Shown here: positions 1-6,347 of the stretch, piece after piece | Layout: the number at the start of each line of letters is the position of its first letter | Position numbering within the stretch: position 1 is the first letter of the stretch | Assembly: GCA_002428485.1 (NCBI GenBank) | Contig: DIWM01000054.1 | Location: forward strand, 2,972-9,339 | DNA from: Deltaproteobacteria bacterium UBA6106 | Lineage (GTDB): Bacteria > Desulfobacterota > Syntrophorhabdia > Syntrophorhabdales > Syntrophorhabdaceae | Length of the DNA stretch: 6,368 nt | Direction of reading: 5' to 3' | Position numbers and translations under genes: made by a program | Notes under the pieces: model-generated | What the model saw: the letters and a program-made list of their open reading frames with translations, nothing else | Told to the model about the DNA's origin: nothing | Databases searched by the model: none

Positions 1-12
1 GCGTAAAAGGCG

Positions 13-35
13 GCTCATAGCTCATGGCTCATAGC
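13..35 (+). repeat. Left heptamer array, three gctcat(a/g) units
   Basis: Three consecutive 7-nt units, gctcata, gctcatg and gctcata (13-33), followed by gc, the start of a fourth. The same kind of unit returns in reverse complement at 118-138, so the two arrays can pair across the central segment. Confidence 0.8.
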
Positions 36-81
36 AACAACACAATGAATGAACAGAATAAGCATTCCGTACATAATCCTC

Positions 82-95
82 CATACTGCATACTA
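82..95 (+). repeat. Tandem heptamer catactg/catacta
   Basis: Two adjacent 7-nt units differing only at the last base, located between the two larger heptamer arrays. The unit sequence is unrelated to gctcat(a/g), but the period is the same. Confidence 0.55.
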
Positions 96-117
96 TTTGT
101 TGCTCTTGTTCATCTGC

Positions 118-138
118 CATGAGCTACGAGCCATGAGC
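118..138 (-). repeat. Right heptamer array, three units in inverted orientation
   Basis: Read on the plus strand it is catgagc, tacgagc, catgagc. The reverse complement is the gctcatg-type unit of the left array, with one variant base in the middle unit. Shifted by one unit, 13 of 14 positions pair with the left array. Confidence 0.8.
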
Positions 139-149
139 TGGTTTAATTG

Positions 150-170
150 CGTGTTTGCGGGGGAAGTCCG
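150..170 (+). repeat. Left copy of a 21-bp inverted repeat bracketing the operon
   Basis: This stretch begins cgtgtttgcgggg and ends aagtccg. It matches the reverse complement of 6348-6368 at 20 of 21 positions; the single difference is g at 163 here against a in the other copy. It starts 10 bp beyond the stop codon of the last gene. The match weakens immediately after 170 on the gene side. How far it extends outward cannot be judged, because the other copy runs into the window edge. Confidence 0.85.
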
Positions 171-180
171 ACATTGATGC

Positions 181-2013
181 TCATCCTCCCTTGCCCTTTT
201 CGGAACAAAGGTTCAGGAGTCTTTTTTTGATATCCGCCGTATCCCCTTTCTCCACATCTTCGATCAGCTTATTGAGCTGAGGCTCGAAAGCTTCCCAGCC
301 AAAGGGAGCGGACTTAACGAGCATGATCTTGTCATGGGCCGTGGGCCCGGTCTTTTCCTCGTCCGCGACCAGTTCCTCGTGGAGCTTCTCGCCGGGCCTC
401 AAGCCTGAATAGACGATATCGATATCTTCCCCAAGCCTTAGGCCCATCAGTCGAATAATATCCTTTGCGAGGTCGGTGATCTTTATCGGCTCCCCCATAT
501 CGAGAAGGAAGATCTCTCCCCCGTTTCCGATAGCGCCTGCCTGCATGACAAGTTGCGCTGCCTCGGATATGCTCATGAAATAACGCGTCACATCGGGGTG
601 GGTTACCGTCACCGGCCCTCCCCTCATGATCTGTTCCTTAAATATGGGGATAACGCTACCTGCGCTGTTGAGGACATTGCCAAAACGCACGGCAACAAAC
701 TTCGTGTGATTGCGCCCATTCATCCCCTGGCAGATCATTTCGGTGATCCGCTTTGTCGCTCCCATCACATTGACCGGCTTTACTGCCTTATCGGTAGAGA
801 TCATCACAAATTTCTGCACCCCGTACCGGGTCGACATCTCCGCGACGTTTTTTGTGCCTGTGATATTATTCCTGATCGCTTCAACGGGGTGTGCCTCCTG
901 CATAGGAACGTGTTTGTACGCCGCCGCATGGAAGACAACATCGGGGCGATACTTATCCATGACCCATTGCAATCTCCCTGTATCAAGAATGTCTCCCAGG
1001 ACCGGTGTGTAGAACCTGCCGAAAGACGCTTCAGAAAACTCCCGATCGAGATAAAAGAGCTCGTTCTCAGCACGCTCAAAGAGGATAAGCTGTTCAGGCC
1101 CCATCTTCATTATGTGGCGGCACAACTCATGCCCGATCGATCCTGCCGCACCGGTGACCATGACCTTCTTGTCTGACAGGTATTCCCGTATCTTCGCTGT
1201 ATCCAGCTCGATATGCTCCCGTCCCAGGAGGTCTTCGATGCGTATCTCCCTTATGTGGCTCACATTAAGCTTCCCGTCAAGGATATCGCTCACGGCGGGA
1301 ATTGTCTTGCACTCTATCCCCACCTGCCCGCACGTTTCAACGATCTTCCTTACCTCCTTTCCGGTGATCGACGGTGAGGCTATTATTACCTCACGAACAT
1401 CCTTTTCCCGGGCTATTCTCCCGAGTTCGTTGATATTCCCGAGGATCGGCACATCATGGATGCGCCTGCCTTTTTTGCCGGACTCTTTATCGAGAAAACC
1501 TATTGGGTTGTAATGCATCCTGGGGTTTTGTCTCATCTCTCTGAGAAGCATTTCACCGGTATCATCTGCTCCTACCACAAGGACCCTGTTGTCGCTTTTC
1601 GCGTTAATTACACGGAATTCCCGCGAGAACCGATAAAGAAAACGTGTGCCGCCAAGAAATGTAATGATGACAAACCAATCGATCACGAGGACAGACCTTG
1701 GAAAACCGATAAACTGATAACGAATGAGGATATACAAGGCAAATATAACGGAACCTATTGTGATTGCTTTAAGGATCCTTAAAAGATCGTTCATTGAGGC
1801 ATATCTCCATACGCCTTCATAGAGCCTGAACACATAAAAGCAAACGAACCTCACAAGCAAAAGGACCGGAAGAGACTCAACATACCTTTCAAAATACTGC
1901 TCTGGTATAACGAAATTGAAACGGAGAAGGTATGAAAGCCAATAGGCGACGGCAGAGCATAGCAGATCACTCGTTATAACGATCGCCAATCCCCACTTCC
2001 GAATGAGATTCAT
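181..2013 (-). CDS. Membrane-anchored UDP-GlcNAc 4,6-dehydratase-like protein (CapD/WbpM/PglF family)
   Basis: Full-length member of the long nucleotide-sugar dehydratase family. Known relatives (WbpM, PglF) convert UDP-GlcNAc to UDP-4-keto-6-deoxy-GlcNAc, the precursor of QuiNAc, FucNAc and bacillosamine. Seen in 610 aa: four membrane segments near 9-30, 46-65, 82-98 and 105-122; a first Rossmann-like domain with VLVVGADDTG at 144-153; then an extended short-chain dehydrogenase domain with the NAD-binding GAAGSIG at 288-294, FHAAAYKHVP at 361-370, STDK at 406-409, and NVMGATKR at 415-422. The last motif places Met417 where most short-chain dehydrogenases have the catalytic Tyr, four residues before Lys421. 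This Met-x3-Lys form marks the WbpM/PglF type rather than FlaA1/PseB, which keep Tyr. ATG start at 2013, 7 nt after the preceding stop, with AGGT near 2025 as a weak Shine-Dalgarno. It is the last gene of the operon. Exact substrate stereochemistry is inferred from the family. Confidence 0.92.
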   Translation of the reverse strand: MNLIRKWGLAIVITSDLLCSAVAYWLSYLLRFNFVIPEQYFERYVESLPVLLLVRFVCFYVFRLYEGVWRYASMNDLLRILKAITIGSVIFALYILIRYQFIGFPRSVLVIDWFVIITFLGGTRFLYRFSREFRVINAKSDNRVLVVGADDTGEMLLREMRQNPRMHYNPIGFLDKESGKKGRRIHDVPILGNINELGRIAREKDVREVIIASPSITGKEVRKIVETCGQVGIECKTIPAVSDILDGKLNVSHIREIRIEDLLGREHIELDTAKIREYLSDKKVMVTGAAGSIGHELCRHIMKMGPEQLILFERAENELFYLDREFSEASFGRFYTPVLGDILDTGRLQWVMDKYRPDVVFHAAAYKHVPMQEAHPVEAIRNNITGTKNVAEMSTRYGVQKFVMISTDKAVKPVNVMGATKRITEMICQGMNGRNHTKFVAVRFGNVLNSAGSVIPIFKEQIMRGGPVTVTHPDVTRYFMSISEAAQLVMQAGAIGNGGEIFLLDMGEPIKITDLAKDIIRLMGLRLGEDIDIVYSGLRPGEKLHEELVADEEKTGPTAHDKIMLVKSAPFGWEAFEPQLNKLIEDVEKGDTADIKKRLLNLCSEKGKGG

Positions 2014-2020
2014 AGTATCT

Positions 2021-3583
2021 TTACCTGTCCTTCAGCCTGTATAAGGACAACGCATATTCCCTGTATCTCCCGATCTCCGGCAGATCTACCTTTTCGAAGT
2101 CCGAACCATGGAGGCTATCCCGGATTTTTTTGTACGATGCGTTGCCTGTCTTTTCATCAAGGATCAGAAATCCTGCCTTGTTCTCTCTCATCAAACCCGC
2201 CAGCTCTTCTGCTGTTTTTACAAATGGGAGCGGGATGAATTCGGAGCCAGCGTAAAAGGCAACCCTGTAGAGTCCCGGCTCTCCTGCAAAGATTACCCCT
2301 GAATAACCCTTTGCCTTAAGTTGGATGCCGGCCTCCTTCAGCTCCCTCTTCTCATATCCTCCCGGCGACAATGTCTTCGGCAGAATTGCGATGAGGATCG
2401 CCAAAATAAGGATCGCCGTCATATGTTTTGTGAGAGATGCTGACGGGTATATCTTTCTGATCCATGAGCAAATCTGTTCTTTCAGTTCAATAAAACCGAT
2501 CCCTGCCCATATCAGCATGGGGAATGCCAGCAAGGTCCCGTGCCGCGTGCTGAAGTAATAGACCTTTGTGACATACAGAAAGGCGGTGAGGAAAAAGATG
2601 CCGAACCAGATCGCAACCGGTATCTCGTTCTTGTTATAAGCCACATTCTTTCTGCCGAAGATGCCGATTAGCGCGAGAAAAAAGAAGGCCACATTAAGGG
2701 ACTTAACAAGCTTAAGGAGGATATCGGAGATAAAGATAACATATTTTTGGCTCTTTGCAAGCTCCAGAAACGTTACCAGCTCAGGCCTTACCGCCTGTAT
2801 CGTATTGTGCGGCAGGTCAAGGGCTTCGCTGCTTTTGCTCGTTACAAGAAGCCATATCTTCGTTAAAGTAAAGCCGAAATCCCATTTCGCAAAGACCTCG
2901 CTGAAAAGAAAGATAAAGGGTGAAAGCAGAACAGGGAGGGTAAAGATATATACGAAGAGATAAAGGAACAGTTTTTTAGCGTCTGGCTTTGTCTTCAGGA
3001 AATACCAGGCTATCCACAAAAGGATCACAACAAAGATCGCAACGCCTTCGATACGGGCAAAGGCCGCCAGGGCTGTTGACACATTCGAAAGAATCATCCA
3101 TATCAGGTTTCTGCGGGACATCCCTTCCCAGGCAAGCCACAATGCGGTCATTGAAAAGAACCAGAAGGTGGGCTCCCTGAGCACGTCAGCAGAGTAGTCG
3201 GCGAGCCTCGGGTTGATGATATAAAAAAGCGCCGTTATGGATGCGATGCGGGCGCCGAACATGCCTTTCACCAGAAGAAAAAGCGGAACGGCGGCAAGCG
3301 ACCCCATCATTACGGAGACCATGCGTCCCGCCGTCTCCCAGTCAGGGAATATTTTATGGGCGAGCAAAACAAGGTAAGGGTAAAGATGAATGAAGGTAAA
3401 CTCTGTAAGCCTTTTCGATTCACCGGTCTCGATAAGCCTGGCCGTCTTGATGTACATGAGCCCGTCCGGAGTGATGATGTTCGAGAAAAAGGCCAGGTAG
3501 AACCTTACTGTAAAGGCGCCGACAAAAACAAGGACGGGCAATAGCCAGATCCGTTTTTCGATCTCAGTCATTTGGCATTTCAA
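2021..3583 (-). CDS. GT39/ArnT-like multispanning membrane glycosyltransferase
   Basis: Integral membrane GT-C fold protein, in the group that includes ArnT and bacterial protein-O-mannosyltransferase relatives. Known members take a sugar from a polyprenyl-phosphate donor and transfer it on the periplasmic side to lipid, glycan or protein. Seen: about 11-12 hydrophobic segments (among them roughly 11-33, 88-106, 181-196, 205-227, 297-310, 322-338, 349-365 and 387-402); a first periplasmic loop holding PDGLMY with D40 as the expected catalytic aspartate; LREPTFW near 135; a conserved-looking STRHG near 345; and a soluble tail of about 110 residues. Substrate and donor are not evident, and no donor-lipid synthase is recognisable here. 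Start choice: TTG at 3583 gives 520 aa and is the only candidate with a good Shine-Dalgarno (GGAGGG at 3594-3599, 10 nt away). Alternatives are TTG at 3601 (526 aa) and ATG at 3571 (516 aa). The gene ends 7 nt before the dehydratase gene. Confidence 0.82.
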   Translation of the reverse strand: MKCQMTEIEKRIWLLPVLVFVGAFTVRFYLAFFSNIITPDGLMYIKTARLIETGESKRLTEFTFIHLYPYLVLLAHKIFPDWETAGRMVSVMMGSLAAVPLFLLVKGMFGARIASITALFYIINPRLADYSADVLREPTFWFFSMTALWLAWEGMSRRNLIWMILSNVSTALAAFARIEGVAIFVVILLWIAWYFLKTKPDAKKLFLYLFVYIFTLPVLLSPFIFLFSEVFAKWDFGFTLTKIWLLVTSKSSEALDLPHNTIQAVRPELVTFLELAKSQKYVIFISDILLKLVKSLNVAFFFLALIGIFGRKNVAYNKNEIPVAIWFGIFFLTAFLYVTKVYYFSTRHGTLLAFPMLIWAGIGFIELKEQICSWIRKIYPSASLTKHMTAILILAILIAILPKTLSPGGYEKRELKEAGIQLKAKGYSGVIFAGEPGLYRVAFYAGSEFIPLPFVKTAEELAGLMRENKAGFLILDEKTGNASYKKIRDSLHGSDFEKVDLPEIGRYREYALSLYRLKDR

Positions 3584-3593
3584 TGTCCGGTAA

Positions 3594-3599
3594 CCCTCC
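3594..3599 (-). promoter_or_regulatory. Shine-Dalgarno GGAGGG deciding the start of the GT39-like gene
   Basis: On the minus strand GGAGGG lies 10 nt before the TTG at 3583 and 22 nt before the ATG at 3571. It is the strongest purine-rich site in the gap after the phosphoglycosyl transferase gene, and its position argues for the TTG at 3583. The longer reading from the TTG at 3601 would place this site inside the coding sequence, with only a GAAGAG-like stretch a few nt upstream. Confidence 0.5.
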
Positions 3600-3618
3600 A
3601 ATAACTCTTCATGAACGA

Positions 3619-4227
3619 TTATACCTTTTCCCTGTCCTGTTTGGAACCGGTAAACTTCGGCATCGTTGCACAGCCTTCTGCGCTTATGCCTTCCCGGCTG
3701 ATGACTGTTGACACCGTTTCGGCAAGTATCTTCATATCAAGCAGGAAGCTCCTGTGGTCAACGTACCAGATGTCAAGGGCGAACCGCTCTTCCCAGCTAA
3801 TGGCATTTCTTCCCTTCACCTGCGCCAACCCGGTGATGCCCGGCCTCACATCGTGCCGTCTTGCCTGCTCCGGCGTATAGAGAGGGATATATTCCATGAG
3901 AAGCGGCCGCGGCCCAACAAAGCTCAGATCTCCTTTCAATACATTAAAAAGCTGCGGGAGCTCGTCGAGGCTGAACTTCCTTAGGAAATGGCCCACACCG
4001 GTCAGTCGCTCTTCATCGGTCGAATGCACGCCTGTTTTATATGTATTGTCTGTCATGGTCCTGAACTTGTAGATCGTAAAGGGCCTTCCTTTGTAGCCCG
4101 GGCGCACCTGCCTGAACAGCACGGGCCGTCCCGTAAGAACAAGGACCGAAAGCCCTGCAAGAATGATCACAGGCGACAGGACGATAATAAGGGAGATCGA
4201 TACGATCAGATCAAAAAACCTTTTCAA
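3619..4227 (-). CDS. Small monotopic phosphoglycosyl transferase (PglC/WcaJ-type initiating sugar transferase)
   Basis: Likely initiating enzyme of the pathway: it moves a sugar-1-phosphate from a UDP-sugar to undecaprenyl phosphate at the inner face of the cytoplasmic membrane. Seen in 202 aa, the size of the minimal PglC-like form without the extra N-terminal domain of WcaJ/WbaP: a hydrophobic re-entrant helix near 6-32 broken by Ser-Pro at 18-19, KFRTM at 54-58, the catalytic Asp-Glu pair in SLDELPQL (D88, E89), GPRP at 105-108, RPGITGLAQVKGRN at 128-141, and a C-terminal ISAEGCATMPKF segment typical of the PglC-like subgroup. The start codon is TTG at 4227. It overlaps the GT4 stop by 4 nt (TTGA), with AGGGG at 4236-4240, 8 nt upstream, so translation is probably coupled. 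The family and the catalytic residues are clear. The sugar is not; the dehydratase in the same operon makes a 6-deoxy HexNAc-type sugar such as QuiNAc, FucNAc or bacillosamine plausible. Confidence 0.93.
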   Translation of the reverse strand: MKRFFDLIVSISLIIVLSPVIILAGLSVLVLTGRPVLFRQVRPGYKGRPFTIYKFRTMTDNTYKTGVHSTDEERLTGVGHFLRKFSLDELPQLFNVLKGDLSFVGPRPLLMEYIPLYTPEQARRHDVRPGITGLAQVKGRNAISWEERFALDIWYVDHRSFLLDMKILAETVSTVISREGISAEGCATMPKFTGSKQDREKV

Positions 4228-5390
4228 CCCTGGGGCCCCTGTCTTTTGCCTTTTCCAGGCAATGAACGGTAGAAGCTTAAAAATGCATCTGCGACAATGT
4301 CCTTCGAAAACAGCCCTATTGCCCTTTCGCGGGCTCGCCTGCCCATCTCAAGCCTGGCAGAAGGATCGTTGATCACCTTGAGCATCTTTTCCTCGAGCTC
4401 TTTGACGTTTCCCGGCTCGTAAAGATATCCCGTCACGTTATCCTCGATGGCGTCGACAACGCCATAGATCCTCGTTCCGATCGACGGTATTCCGGCTGCT
4501 CCTGACTCAATGACAACGATGCCGAACCCTTCGCGGTAACTCGGCATGCAGAACACATCGGCCGCAGCCATAAATCTCTCCGGCGTATCGGTAAAATCAT
4601 GGAAATGTATCCGGTCACGATGTTCGCTGCACAGGGACAGCATCTTTTCTTTCATCCCCTCTTCGTCAGGCCCCGCAACAAGGAGATGGATATTCTCCGC
4701 GGCTCTGCATACCTTTGCAAATGCGCCGGCAAGGTCGAGGAGCCCCTTGTCAAAGGTAAGCCGTCCCAGGAAAAGAAAAAGAACGCTGTCTTCGGGTATG
4801 GAAAGCTGTTCCCGCACTATCTTTCTCGTTTCCGGATCGGGCCGGAAACGCGCACTGTCGACCCCGCATATCGATCCGTTCCCGATAACAGAGGATTTAT
4901 CGCGCAGCACGATCCCCTCTTCGACGATAAAATCCCGCTGTGAACTGCTGTCCGCGAGGACGTGCGTGGCGCAGCGGGCGATCAGTTTATCCATGCCCTT
5001 CAGAAACCAACGTTTCATTCCCTTTGCTGTGGCCCAGACCTGGCCGGTAAAGGTGTGTATCCTTATCGGCACGCCTGCAAGGCGGGCGGCGCACATAGAT
5101 AGTAGCCCCGCCTTTGGCGTAATTGAATGAACTGCGTTAAAGCCCTCTTTCCTGAAGAACCGGTAAAGCCTGAATAGCGCCGACAGGTCTGAGGCAGGCG
5201 ATGGCCTCCTCAGTATCTTTACGGGAAATACCTTAACGTCAAGGTCATAAGGCTTCAGGAAGTCCAGATTGTCCGTGTTCACCACTACTGTTATGTTGTA
5301 CTCATTGCTTAATCTTCTCAAGTGCTCGACCATAAAGACCCGGATGGAAAGCTCGATGGCGGCCACAAAGCAGATCTTTTTATCTTTCAT
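4224..5390 (-). CDS. GT4-family glycosyltransferase
   Basis: Cytoplasmic GT-B fold, retaining-type glycosyltransferase that probably extends the lipid-linked glycan started by the phosphoglycosyl transferase encoded next. Seen in 388 aa: an N-terminal acceptor domain with HSITPKAGLL at 88-97 and HTFTGQVWAT at 112-121, then a C-terminal donor-binding domain starting near 200 with LGRLTFDKGLLDL at 208-220 (the lysine that contacts donor phosphate is in DKG) and SYREGFGIVVIE at 284-295, which gives the classic E-x7-E pair (E287, E295). Length is normal for the family. Start: ATG at 5390 with an AAGGGA Shine-Dalgarno at 5398-5403, 7 nt upstream, inside the end of the GT2 gene; the 11-nt overlap suggests translational coupling. 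The sugar specificity is unknown. In many bacterial glycan loci a GT4 of this kind sits beside a PglC/WcaJ-type enzyme and adds the second sugar; that role here is inference. Confidence 0.9.
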   Translation of the reverse strand: MKDKKICFVAAIELSIRVFMVEHLRRLSNEYNITVVVNTDNLDFLKPYDLDVKVFPVKILRRPSPASDLSALFRLYRFFRKEGFNAVHSITPKAGLLSMCAARLAGVPIRIHTFTGQVWATAKGMKRWFLKGMDKLIARCATHVLADSSSQRDFIVEEGIVLRDKSSVIGNGSICGVDSARFRPDPETRKIVREQLSIPEDSVLFLFLGRLTFDKGLLDLAGAFAKVCRAAENIHLLVAGPDEEGMKEKMLSLCSEHRDRIHFHDFTDTPERFMAAADVFCMPSYREGFGIVVIESGAAGIPSIGTRIYGVVDAIEDNVTGYLYEPGNVKELEEKMLKVINDPSARLEMGRRARERAIGLFSKDIVADAFLSFYRSLPGKGKRQGPQG

Positions 5391-6315
5391 CGAAATATCC
5401 CTTGCTTCCGATAGAGATAACCTTGTTCCACACCACGGGAGGCAGGAATGCGATCATGTAGAGAAGTACGAAACGCAGATCGACACCGATATAAGGCCTC
5501 AGGAATCTCCTCGCCTCCCCGGGATTCTTCTGCGCCATCGCCGAACGCGCCCTGTAATATCCGATCTTGCCGTAAAGGTAGCGGAGCGCTTCCCCATGTC
5601 CCGCTTCGAACCCTTCCAGGACTCTCTTGTATTTTCCGATGATGCCTTCCATCTCATCGGGCCATCCGTCGATAAATCTCGTGCTTGCCCTGTCGGGATG
5701 GATCCTGTAAACTGCCAGCGGCTCCGCTATGTAAGCTGCCTTAGCGCTGTACAGCATCCTCATGAAGAGATCGTATTCCTCACAGAGTTTCAGCTTCGCG
5801 TCGAAGCGTTCTTCAAAACCAAGTACCACGCTCTTTCTGATCGCCGCGGTCAACACGTTCACGGGATATCGCCTCAGAAATTGATCGAAGACCTCTCCGT
5901 CAGGTTGGGGGCCCTTGTACGCCACGCTTCTCCGCTCCCCTCTCTGTATGAAGTAGTTCGTATAGATAAAATCAATATCTTTCCTGCGTTCAAAGACCTC
6001 TACCTGCCTCTTAAGCTTTTCGGGCTGCCACATATCATCGTGGTCTATGAATGCAATGTACTCGCCCCCGGAAAGTTCAAGGGCCCGGTTACGTGAATAG
6101 CCGAGCCCTCTGTTTTCCTGATAGAAGTATGACACGGGAAACCCGCGAGCCTTGAACCTACCAATTATTGCCTCCGTGGAGTCTGATGATCCGTCATTGA
6201 TGACGATGAGCTCCCAATCCTTGAAGGTCTGACCCCCAATGCTTGCCAGGGTCTCCTCCAGGAACCTCTCTGAATTATAGCAGCAGAGATTTATGCTTAC
6301 TTTAGGCGGAATCAT
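5380..6315 (-). CDS. GT2-family glycosyltransferase, first gene of the glycan operon
   Basis: Cytoplasmic GT-A fold glycosyltransferase expected to transfer a sugar from a nucleotide-sugar donor to a growing glycan; donor and acceptor cannot be read from sequence. Seen, numbering from the ATG at 6315 (311 aa): the first beta strand KVSINLCCYN at 5-14, the nucleotide-binding DGSSD at 41-45, the metal-binding region FIDHDD at 89-94 (DxD type), and EEYDLFMR at 179-186 in the place of the usual acidic catalytic-base motif. One hydrophobic stretch near 282-297 could attach it to the membrane; there are no multiple membrane spans, so it is not a typical polyprenyl-phosphate-sugar synthase with a membrane tail. 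A TTG at 6363 would add 16 basic, unconserved-looking residues and lies inside an inverted repeat. I prefer the ATG because the GT2 fold starts right after it, although it has no clear Shine-Dalgarno. The stop overlaps the next gene by 11 nt. Confidence 0.88.
   Translation of the reverse strand: MIPPKVSINLCCYNSERFLEETLASIGGQTFKDWELIVINDGSSDSTEAIIGRFKARGFPVSYFYQENRGLGYSRNRALELSGGEYIAFIDHDDMWQPEKLKRQVEVFERRKDIDFIYTNYFIQRGERRSVAYKGPQPDGEVFDQFLRRYPVNVLTAAIRKSVVLGFEERFDAKLKLCEEYDLFMRMLYSAKAAYIAEPLAVYRIHPDRASTRFIDGWPDEMEGIIGKYKRVLEGFEAGHGEALRYLYGKIGYYRARSAMAQKNPGEARRFLRPYIGVDLRFVLLYMIAFLPPVVWNKVISIGSKGYFDER
5398..5403 (-). promoter_or_regulatory. Shine-Dalgarno AAGGGA for the GT4 gene
   Basis: The minus-strand AAGGGA ends 7 nt before the ATG at 5390 and lies wholly within the last codons of the upstream GT2 gene. 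This supports the ATG at 5390 and translation coupled to GT2. Confidence 0.5.
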
Positions 6316-6347
6316 ACTATATTTACGTTTAGGATGAACTGCGGTGC

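Larger units (their letters stand above)
1..180. other. Non-coding spacer after the operon, rich in short repeats
   Basis: No plausible gene was found on either strand. The spacer is lower in G+C than the genes and consists largely of short repeated words: 7-nt units at 13-35 and 118-138 in opposite orientation, a separate 7-nt duplication at 82-95, an 8-bp inverted pair (agcaacaa at 33-40, ttgttgct at 97-104), and the left copy of the 21-bp repeat at 150-170. No classic hairpin plus T-run terminator is visible after the last stop codon. Confidence 0.7.

Noticed and set aside
13..138. Possible CRISPR array
   Set aside because: Units are only 7 nt, directly adjacent without spacers, and inverted between the two sides.
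118..145. Rho-independent terminator after the dehydratase gene
   Set aside because: The local sequence gives only 4-bp self-pairing, and no T-run follows on the minus strand. Only the longer pairing with 13-35 could form a real stem.
553..1176. Plus-strand open frame of 207 aa opposite the dehydratase
   Set aside because: Lies entirely over the conserved catalytic domain of the dehydratase on the other strand; His/Arg/Cys-rich composition and no family resemblance.
2096..2104. Extra partial copy of the 21-bp repeat (gaagtccga)
   Set aside because: Only 9 bases match, and they lie within a coding region of the GT39-like gene; this length is expected by chance.
4546..5130. Plus-strand open frame of 194 aa opposite GT4
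   Set aside because: Ser/Arg-rich shadow of the GT4 coding sequence, with no domain and no supporting start context.
5269..6096. Plus-strand open frame of 275 aa opposite the GT2 and GT4 genes
   Set aside because: It is antisense to two clearly conserved glycosyltransferase genes, shows no recognisable domain, and has the Arg/His/Pro-rich composition typical of a shadow frame.
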